A stretch of DNA of 14,812 nt from CAYWGR01 sp964458015 (GTDB taxonomy: Bacteria; Planctomycetota; Planctomycetia; Pirellulales; Thermoguttaceae), in NCBI GenBank assembly GCA_964458015.1, contig CAYWGR010000148.1:1-14812 (forward strand), given 5' to 3'. The position numbers and the translations under genes are program-made. The notes beneath the pieces were generated by a model, which was not told where the DNA came from, ran no database searches, and saw only the letters and a list, made by a program, of their open reading frames with translations. Of this stretch, positions 8,074 through 13,785 are shown piece after piece (within the stretch, counting starts at the first letter, position 1; the number at the start of each line of letters is the position of its first letter).

Positions 8074-8316
8074 TTAAGAAAGTTTATCGGCGATGAAATC
8101 GGAGACCATGCCGACGGTTTGCAGATTTAACGCGGCGTCCTCGTCCATTTCAATGCCGAACTCATGCTCCAGAGCAGTCACCAATTCGACCCACTGCGTA
8201 CTCTCGGCCCCAAGATCATATACAAAGTGGCTTTCCGGCCGAACGGCGTCCGGATCCGCCTCCAGCACTTGGCACACGACTTTTGCCACGCGCTGCTCGA
8301 TTTCCCGATGAACCAT
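8074..8316 (-). CDS. Acyl carrier protein
   Basis: The frame is open to 8463, but the ACP begins at the ATG at 8316, with GGAG about 7 nt upstream, giving 80 residues, normal for an ACP. The conserved helix-II motif is DLGAEST, with Ser39 as the predicted site for the 4'-phosphopantetheine arm, followed by VELVTALEHEFGIEMDEDAA. That acidic helix is typical of fatty-acid or polyketide ACPs. Where most housekeeping ACPs read DSLD, this one reads ESTQW, so it may be a specialised ACP, not the main AcpP. It lies 41 nt upstream of nagB on the same strand with no terminator between, so the two are probably co-transcribed. The ketoacyl-synthase-like gene runs divergently about 480 bp away. ACP linked to amino-sugar genes suggests acylation of an amino sugar or lipid, which is an inference. 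Confidence 0.92.
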   Translation of the reverse strand: MVHREIEQRVAKVVCQVLEADPDAVRPESHFVYDLGAESTQWVELVTALEHEFGIEMDEDAALNLQTVGMVSDFIADKLS

Positions 8317-8796
8317 GATATTCTCCGATCTGAGAAGCTTGGGCAAGGGCCGCCGTGAAAGTTTGCTTCGGCTCGCCCTGGCAACCAACCGACCATCCGG
8401 CAATCTTCCACGAGAGGTCACGCTTGTCAAGGGACCGCCGACCGCAAATCGTTGCCAAGCCAAGATTGTAATTGTAATGGAGTAGGCAGAACTTCAGAAT
8501 GTCCGATTGTTGAAAAATTGTCGAATTCTGCCGCCCCGAGCTGATGCAGGTTCCGTATAAAAACAAGAACAAGCCGAGTGCAGCGATCCCAAAATATGCC
8601 CCCAAGGGCCATTTATCCTCTGATCGGTGGAACATTCTGCCGGATAGACTACCTACCCAACCAGACGACACCCCCCATAGATATGGTTTTTGCCTTGGTT
8701 ATCCTCATTCACCCCCTCTACACCCTTTGGTTATGGGCTCGGCTAGGTTAGGATAGAGTGTTTGGCAAGGGGTTGTTCCAGGGGTTTGGCCGAAGC
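8317..8796. other. Divergent intergenic region between the ACP and KS-like genes
   Basis: This gap of about 480 bp must carry promoters for both flanking operons. On the minus strand a perfect TTGACA (8425-8430) is followed 17 bp later by a weak AAGATT, a possible ACP-operon promoter. On the plus strand TATAAA (8556-8561) resembles a -10 box but lacks a -35 partner. A minus-strand frame from GTG 8671 (or ATG 8635) encodes a hydrophobic stretch, AYFGIAALGLFLFLYG, but has no ribosome site and runs out of frame into the ACP gene, so I do not call it. No RNA gene is evident. Confidence 0.5.
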
Positions 8797-10065
8797 ATGG
8801 CGTCGAATCGAACTATCGTCATTACCGGGGTAGGGGTTGTTAGTCCAATCGGCATTGGGAGGGAAGCATTCTGGGCTTCTCTCCGCGAGGGACGCAGCGG
8901 CATTCAGCGATTGCCGCTGTTCGATGATCCCACGTTGCCGGTGCCTTTCGGCGGTCAAGTGGCCGATTTCGATCCGAAGCAATATGTTCGCCCGCGGAAA
9001 AGCTTGAAGGTGATGAGCCGTGATATTCAGTTGGCCTTCGCGGCAGCCGACTTTGCCTGCAACGAAGCCGGCTTGAGCCAGACGCCGACCGACCCCGAGC
9101 GATTCGGCGTGTTGCTGGGGGCCGACATGATCCCCTGCGACCTCGACGAACTGACCCTGGTCTACCACAATTGCACCACCGACGGCCGTTTCGACTTCCA
9201 GCGCTGGGGCCGTGCATTTTCGTCCGACATGTTCCCGCTCTGGATGCTCAAGTATCTGCCGAACATGCCTGCCTGCCACATCGGCATCGCCCAAGACGCC
9301 CGAGGGCCTAACAACAGTTTGACGCTTGCCGACGTTTCCACACTCGCGGCCATGAGCGAAGCAGCCCGCATATTGGAGCGAGGGCAGGCCGACGTCATGA
9401 TCGCCGGCGGCGTCGGATCGCGGATCCATTCGGCCATTTGGGCCCGAAACCAGGTCTATGGCCAATCGCAACGCAGCGACGATCCCGGCAAAGCGTCGCG
9501 GCCGTTCGATGCCCGGCGCGACGGTCTTGTCAACAGCGAGGGCGCCGGCATGTTCATCCTCGAATCGCCGGCGCATGCCGAAAAACGTGGTGCGAAAGTC
9601 CTCGCAAGTATTCTCGGGCACGCCTCGACCTTCGAACCGCGCGGCAAAGGACAACCGCTGGAAGGTTTGGCCATCCGCCGCGCCATCCTTGGCGCTTTGC
9701 AAACTTCCAATCTGCGGCCCGAAGATATCGGATTCGTCGTGGCCCACGGACTCAGCACCGTGGAGGGCGATTGTCTGGAAGCCCAAGCCATCCGTGACAC
9801 GCTGGGCGATGTGCCCGTGACAGCCCCCAAAAGTTATTTCGGTTATCTCGGCGCGGCCTCGGGCGCGTTGGAAACGGCCTTGGCCGTTCTGGCCTTGCAA
9901 GAGGGACAAATTCCTCCGACGCTCAACTACGAAGAGCCCGACCCGCGGTGTCCGATCCGCGTGGTTCACGGCCAACCACTGCCCGTTGCTCGCCCCACCG
10001 CATTGATTTTAAGCCACTGCTTGCAAGGCCGGGCCGTGGCAATGGTGTTGGGAGAAGCAAAATAG
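8797..10065 (+). CDS. Ketoacyl-synthase-like protein lacking the catalytic cysteine (chain-length-factor-like)
   Basis: The fold is clearly thiolase/KAS: RTIVITGVGVVSPIG at the N-terminus, NMPACHIG...GPNNS, ADVMIAGGV, SRPFDARRDGLVNSEGAG, VVAHGLSTVEGD and PKSYFGYLGAASGALETA align with FabF without gaps around the active site. From the ATG at 8797, the residue at the FabF Cys163 position is Asp179, the first His is kept (His317), and the second His is Tyr350. The C-terminal GFGGTN loop is also lost (SHCLQGRA). Claisen condensation by the normal mechanism is therefore unlikely. A non-catalytic partner role, as for polyketide chain-length factors, is possible. At 422 aa the length is normal. An in-frame GTG at 8758 with TAGGATAGA before it is an alternative start; I chose the ATG because FabF-type proteins begin just before RTIVITG. 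It precedes GTPase B by 25 nt and diverges from the ACP operon. Confidence 0.88.
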   Translation: MASNRTIVITGVGVVSPIGIGREAFWASLREGRSGIQRLPLFDDPTLPVPFGGQVADFDPKQYVRPRKSLKVMSRDIQLAFAAADFACNEAGLSQTPTDPERFGVLLGADMIPCDLDELTLVYHNCTTDGRFDFQRWGRAFSSDMFPLWMLKYLPNMPACHIGIAQDARGPNNSLTLADVSTLAAMSEAARILERGQADVMIAGGVGSRIHSAIWARNQVYGQSQRSDDPGKASRPFDARRDGLVNSEGAGMFILESPAHAEKRGAKVLASILGHASTFEPRGKGQPLEGLAIRRAILGALQTSNLRPEDIGFVVAHGLSTVEGDCLEAQAIRDTLGDVPVTAPKSYFGYLGAASGALETALAVLALQEGQIPPTLNYEEPDPRCPIRVVHGQPLPVARPTALILSHCLQGRAVAMVLGEAK

Positions 10066-10090
10066 CAGCAGCATTTCGCAACAACAATCC

Positions 10091-11947
10091 ATGCCAACTT
10101 TTCATTCCTTTGCCGCCCAGGTGCAGCAACTAAGTCGGGCGTTAGACGCCTTGGCCCCCGAGGCGGCATCCATCGGCGCGGCCTCCCCCGCCGGGCAGGA
10201 ATGGTTTGCTCTGCTCCGGCACAAACTGCTCGCCGAACTTGATCTGCCGCCGTTGTTGGTCGTCGCCATTGTCGGCGGCACGAACATCGGCAAATCCGCC
10301 GTTTTCAATCAACTCGCCGGTGAAAACGCCAGCGCCTCGACCCCATTGGCCGCCGGCACGAAACATCCGGTCTGCCTCGCGCCGGCCGACTTGGCCGATT
10401 CAGATCTTCTCGGCCGGCTGTTCGAGTCGTTCACGCTTTATCCTTGGCATTCGGCCGACGATCCGCTGACCGATACATCCGAGAATCGCCTGTTTTGGCG
10501 CGTCGGCGCCACGATGCCGCCGCGTTTGCTGTTGCTCGACGCCCCCGACGTGGATTCCGACGTAACCGTCAATTGGGAGCGTGCCCGGGCCATTCGCCAA
10601 TCGGCCGACGTACTGGTCGCGATATTGACCCAGCAGAAGTATAACGATGCCGCCGTGAAGCAATTTTTCCGTGCGGCCGTCGAAGCCCAAAAACCGATCA
10701 TCGTCGTCTTCAACCAATGCGATTTAGAGGCCGATCGGCGTTACTGGCCACAATGGCTGGCCACATTTTGCGAGCATACCGGCGCGCAGCCGGAATTGGT
10801 CTATGTGGTTCCGCACGACCATGCGGCCGCCGACGCGATGCGTTTGCCGTTTTATGCGGTCGGAACATCCGCAACCATCGCCGACCAGCCGCCGCGGCCC
10901 GCCAACCTGCGCGAGGATCTCGCCGCCCTGCATTTCGACGCCATCAAGATCCGCACGTTTCGCGGAGCTCTCGACCAAGTGCTGGACCCCCATCACGGCG
11001 CGCCGGCTTATTTGGATTCGCTCCGAGCGACAGCCCGCGAGTTTTCGGCCGCCGCAAAAACCCTTTCAGCCGCCGAGATGGCCCGCGTGCATTGGCCCGC
11101 CTTGCCTGCCGGCGTGTTGGTCGACGAAATTCGTCGCTGGTGGGATGACTCCCGTGAAGAGTGGTCGCGCAAAATACATGGCTTCTATCGAGCCCTGGGC
11201 CGCGGGGCCGCCTGGCCCGTACGCGCCGCGTGGAACGCCCTGGCAGGGCCGCCCATCGATGCGCTAGACGCTTTCCAACGTCAAGAGCGAGCAGCCATCG
11301 TGCTGGCCGTCGAAAAATTGCTCGACGAACTCGAACGGCTGGCCCAGGTGGGCAACGACACGCTCCGCCCTCGTCTGCAAAAGTTGCTAGGCGGTCACGC
11401 CAGGGCGGCGCTTTTAACCCGCGTTCAAGCCGCCCACGAATCGCTGCCTGCCGTCGATGAACACTATCGCGCCTTCCTGCAAGCGGAACTCGACGCTTGG
11501 CGACAATCGAATCCTCGCGCCGTGCGGTTTCTGCAATCGCTCGACCATGCGGCGGCGTTGGCGCGGCCGGCCATCACTATCGGGCTGTTTTTCACAGGAC
11601 TGCATTTTGCGGGCGATCTGGCCGGACAGGCCGCCGCACATGCCGCCGGGGCCACGGCCGGACACCTGGCCACCGAAGCCGCCATCGCCGGCGGCATAAC
11701 CGGCGGCGGAGAAGCACTCGTCAGCAGCGCCGGCGAAGGCGTTCGGCAAGCAGCCGGCCGGCTGTTCCTCCGGCTGCAATCGCGCTACGCCCAACAACGA
11801 GCCAATTGGTTGGCCGGCTGGCTCGAAAATGAATTGCTCGGCGATCTTCTGGCCGACCTCCGCCGCGGCGCAGAACTGCCCCAGGGCAACGCCTTCCGTG
11901 AAGTGGAGGCTGCGTTGCAAGCCTTGAAAAACGATGCGGCATCGTAA
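10091..11947 (+). CDS. P-loop GTPase with hydrophobic C-terminal region (GTPase B)
   Basis: The 618-aa protein begins at the ATG 25 nt after the KS-like gene and is probably in its operon, though no Shine-Dalgarno site is visible. Walker A/G1 is GGTNIGKS at 62-69, followed by AVFNQLAG. G3 reads DAPDVD at 150-155, a TQQKY motif is at 180-184, and NQCD at 208-211 is a near-canonical NKxD base-recognition motif. The region after the G domain is rich in Ala, Leu, Arg and Trp and probably helical. Residues of about 488-545 form an Ala/Gly-rich hydrophobic stretch (ITIGLFFTGLHFAG, AAIAGGITGGGEAL) that could insert into or lie on a membrane. The architecture recalls dynamin-like or YfjP/Era-like GTPases, but I cannot place it in a named subfamily. 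It shares its motif pattern with the GTPase at 723-2594. It ends 3 nt before the convergent membrane-protein gene. Confidence 0.85.
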   Translation: MPTFHSFAAQVQQLSRALDALAPEAASIGAASPAGQEWFALLRHKLLAELDLPPLLVVAIVGGTNIGKSAVFNQLAGENASASTPLAAGTKHPVCLAPADLADSDLLGRLFESFTLYPWHSADDPLTDTSENRLFWRVGATMPPRLLLLDAPDVDSDVTVNWERARAIRQSADVLVAILTQQKYNDAAVKQFFRAAVEAQKPIIVVFNQCDLEADRRYWPQWLATFCEHTGAQPELVYVVPHDHAAADAMRLPFYAVGTSATIADQPPRPANLREDLAALHFDAIKIRTFRGALDQVLDPHHGAPAYLDSLRATAREFSAAAKTLSAAEMARVHWPALPAGVLVDEIRRWWDDSREEWSRKIHGFYRALGRGAAWPVRAAWNALAGPPIDALDAFQRQERAAIVLAVEKLLDELERLAQVGNDTLRPRLQKLLGGHARAALLTRVQAAHESLPAVDEHYRAFLQAELDAWRQSNPRAVRFLQSLDHAAALARPAITIGLFFTGLHFAGDLAGQAAAHAAGATAGHLATEAAIAGGITGGGEALVSSAGEGVRQAAGRLFLRLQSRYAQQRANWLAGWLENELLGDLLADLRRGAELPQGNAFREVEAALQALKNDAAS

Positions 11948-11950
11948 GAA

Positions 11951-12562
11951 TTACGGGAACGGCTGTTCCGGTCGTGGAAGGGCAGGAAGCCGCGGCGGCT
12001 TTTTTTGCCGCCATTGTGCATAGCGTTCTCGCCAATTGGCCGACGAAAGATTTTGGGCCAGTTCGCCGCAGCCGGTCAATTGAAAGACGGCCTGAAGGTC
12101 CAACACTTCGCGCCATGTGATGCTGCGCGGCGGTTCGGCTGCATCGAGAGCGTCCAAATACGCCAACACCGATGCCATCTGCTGGTCGGGCGGCAATTGA
12201 GCCCGCCAGGTCCAATACCGGGCCCAACGTTCGAGCAATCCTTCTCGATGCGTAATTTCGTGGGAAAAAGCCTCCCGCAATGTCTCGCCGCACGATCGGC
12301 CGCCCAAGTGTGCCGCCAGATGCAGATCGAAACGACGATTGCCCGTACCCCATTTGGCAACCATCTCGGCAATCAACAGATCGGCATTCGGCGACGTTTC
12401 GCACCGCACGATTTCCACATCGGCCTCTTGCGCAGACCCTGCCGCGCCGATGCGATACAACGCCCATTGCCGCGCCAAGGGCTGGCGATAGACGATCGCG
12501 AATACCCCGGCCACAAGGACGATCAACAGAAACAGACCTAGAAAGATTTGCCAGCGACGCAT
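11951..12562 (-). CDS. Hypothetical single-pass membrane protein
   Basis: I do not recognise this 203-aa protein. Residues 6-24 (FLGLFLLIVLVAGVFAIV) form one clear N-terminal transmembrane or uncleaved signal-anchor helix after MRRW, which would place the remainder outside the cytoplasm. The soluble part is helical and rich in Arg, Trp, Leu and Ala, and has three cysteines (54, 91 and one near 168). A HEITH sequence at 101-105 formally matches the zinc-protease HExxH pattern, but nothing else supports a protease. It ends in a Pro-rich tail. The ATG at 12562 has no Shine-Dalgarno site. Its stop is 3 nt from the convergent GTPase B stop. The longer frame at 11721-12467 on the same strand is an overlapping shadow with Arg/Gly-rich composition. 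Coding status is supported by the clean membrane anchor and natural composition. Confidence 0.7.
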   Translation of the reverse strand: MRRWQIFLGLFLLIVLVAGVFAIVYRQPLARQWALYRIGAAGSAQEADVEIVRCETSPNADLLIAEMVAKWGTGNRRFDLHLAAHLGGRSCGETLREAFSHEITHREGLLERWARYWTWRAQLPPDQQMASVLAYLDALDAAEPPRSITWREVLDLQAVFQLTGCGELAQNLSSANWRERYAQWRQKKPPRLPALPRPEQPFP

Positions 12563-12665
12563 AGCATCAGCATAGCGAAATTCGTTCCAGGAGTGAAGAG
12601 ACGGCGTGTACAGTAACGGATTTTAGCGGTTTACCCCGGACCACAAAATCCACAACAGTTTAACC

Positions 12666-12682
12666 GGGAGCTAACAGCTCCC
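12666..12682. repeat. Inverted repeat GGGAGCT-AAC-AGCTCCC
   Basis: A perfect 7-bp stem with a 3-nt loop. It lies just upstream of the tandem array and has no T-run. It looks like a small palindromic intergenic element of the kind scattered in planctomycete spacers. Confidence 0.55.
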
Positions 12683-12707
12683 CGAACGTGTGCGGATTGC
12701 ACGACAG

Positions 12708-12854
12708 TTTAGCAGCCGCCGAAACATCAACCCTCGTTTTAGCAGCCGACGGCACATCAACCCTCGTTTAGCGGTCGACGGCACATCAACCCTCGTTTTA
12801 GCAGCCGACGGCACGTCAACCCTCGTTTAGCGGCCGACGGCACGTCGGCCCTAC
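12708..12854. repeat. Tandem minisatellite, five units of 29/30 bp
   Basis: Units begin with TTTAGC at 12708, 12738, 12767, 12797 and 12826, giving lengths of 30, 29, 30 and 29 bp plus a final diverged unit. Each carries a TTTAGCrGCCGACGG-like front half and a CAyrTCAACCCTCG-like back half. Units are adjacent with no unique spacers, so this is not a CRISPR array. The last unit contains the hairpin GGCCGACG-GCA-CGTCGGCC (12832-12850), an 8-bp stem with a 3-nt loop. Earlier units keep only part of that pairing. Confidence 0.85.
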
Positions 12855-13015
12855 TGCCAAATCACCATGTCATTGGTAACTAAACAACACAGCTATCCAA
12901 CTTGACCATAAGAAATTACTGCGCCCGGAGACGGCCCAGCGAAAAGCCGGTTCTTTGATAAGAGCGATAGCCGCCAAGAAAAAATACCGACGCGTCTGCC
13001 GCTTTTGACGTGCTA

Positions 13016-13119
13016 CGTGCTCATGCACGGTGCTGGGGCTGCGGAGCTAGGGATCGCAGTTCTGCAACGGCAAGGGGGCTGCCCCTCTCGAGGCCCGGCG
13101 GCGATTGTCGCGGCCGGGC
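13016..13119. other. Hairpin-dense segment, possible structured RNA or DNA element
   Basis: Several inverted repeats fall within about 100 bp: CGTGC-TCAT-GCACG (13016-13029), GCAG-TT-CTGC (about 13056-13065), GGGG-CTG-CCCC (13075-13085) and a strong stem at 13093-13119. The last pairs GCCCGGC with GCCGGGC, then after one G-G mismatch GCGA with TCGC, around a TTG loop. I do not recognise a known RNA family. It could be a small RNA, a leader, or chance pairing in GC-rich DNA. Confidence 0.3.
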
Positions 13120-13318
13120 GTTTCCTGGCATTGCATTGCGTCCAAGAGCCCGTCGAAAGCCCGCGAAAAGGCATGACGTCTTTAAGCGGCAAACGCGTCG
13201 TGGAGTACATTCACGAAATCTACGATCGAACGATCCTCCTAACCAAGGGTGAAAATTGATGGCCCGAATCGCGACGCAACGTTCCTCCTGTGAATAGAGA
13301 TGAGTAATGAAACGGACT

Positions 13319-13534
13319 CTAACATGGCGGCCGCGGTCGATACGGATAAGGCGGTATCGCCTGGTAATCGACCAGACCGGCCTGGATATCTTCCTGCTGC
13401 TCTCGCAACAGGCGGCGACGCCTCAGGGCGCCCAGTTGGTCGCCGAGCGCCCCGGCTGGCGGCCCCGAACGCGGCAACCGCATACTTTGCGTGTACATCC
13501 ACGCGCTACGCAGCGGACCAACGGCACGAATCAT
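13319..13534 (-). CDS. Doubtful small hypothetical protein (71 aa)
   Basis: A minus-strand frame from the ATG at 13534 (or TTG at 13552) gives a short protein. Its C-terminal half reads naturally (RRRLLREQQEDIQAGLVDYQ, then IPPYPYRPRPPC) and uses GC-ending codons. A GAGAAA about 9 nt upstream is at best a weak ribosome site. It matches no family I know. Competing frames overlap it on the plus strand. It could be a small lineage-specific gene, the tail of a decayed gene, or not coding. Confidence 0.25.
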   Translation of the reverse strand: MIRAVGPLRSAWMYTQSMRLPRSGPPAGALGDQLGALRRRRLLREQQEDIQAGLVDYQAIPPYPYRPRPPC

Positions 13535-13671
13535 GATACGGTTTCTCGTCAAAGGCGAGGGAGAAACAACACGCGGCCGCGGCGATTCGGCCCTTGATCT
13601 CGCGTTGTCTCATACCGTACTTGTATATGCCCGATGCCCCTGGGAAGTCAACGAAAAGACTTGAGAAAAAC

Positions 13672-13708
13672 ACCTAAAAAAAGGCTTTTTTTTCGATGCC
13701 GCGCGGCA
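13672..13708 (-). terminator. hemE: Candidate terminator downstream of hemE
   Basis: Read from hemE, the palindrome TGCCGCGCGGCA (13697-13708) is followed by AAAAAAAA-GCC-TTTTTTT (13676-13693). That is itself a hairpin-capable element ending in a T-run. It lies about 80-110 nt beyond the hemE stop. Because A- and T-runs are both present it could work in either direction. The predicted GC stem has almost no loop, so its strength is uncertain. Confidence 0.4.
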
Positions 13709-13785
13709 CTTCGCATAAATGCGACAAGCCTTCAATAACCGGCAGAGTCGCACGAGAAGACGCGCAAAGTTTGAGGGCGAAAAAC

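Larger units (their letters stand above)
12563..13785. other. Gene-poor spacer of about 1.2 kb
   Basis: This is the longest stretch without a convincing gene. From left to right it holds a 7-bp inverted repeat (12666-12682), a five-unit tandem repeat (12708-12854) and an AT-richer stretch with no recognisable feature (12860-12990). A hairpin-dense segment (13016-13119), a weak minus-strand ORF (13319-13534) and an A/T-run with a palindrome that could be the hemE terminator (13672-13708) follow. Short plus-strand frames here (13005-13259, 13300-13536, 13307-13597) have no ribosome sites or recognisable domains. No tRNA, tmRNA, SRP RNA or RNase P signature is visible. Confidence 0.6.

Noticed and set aside
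8743..9975. Long 410-aa open frame antisense to the KS-like gene
   Set aside because: It is a mirror of a GC-rich coding region, has no recognisable domain, and the sense frame carries clear thiolase-fold motifs.
8797..10065. Functional fabF (3-oxoacyl-ACP synthase II)
   Set aside because: The catalytic Cys is Asp and the second His is Tyr, so the fabF name would imply an activity the residues do not support.
11721..12467. 248-aa minus-strand frame overlapping GTPase B and the membrane-protein gene
   Set aside because: It overlaps two better genes, starts with an Arg/Gly-rich stretch and lacks a ribosome site; the 11951-12562 frame has a clean membrane anchor.
12708..12854. CRISPR array
   Set aside because: The repeats are directly adjacent with no unique spacers between them, and no cas gene is in the window.
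13005..13259. 84-aa plus-strand ORF starting at TTG
   Set aside because: No ribosome site, no recognised domain, and it overlaps the hairpin-dense segment; composition changes abruptly halfway.
13300..13597. Overlapping plus-strand ORFs of 78 and 96 aa
   Set aside because: Low-complexity Arg/Ala/Pro products in two overlapping frames with no ribosome site; the minus-strand frame looks slightly better.
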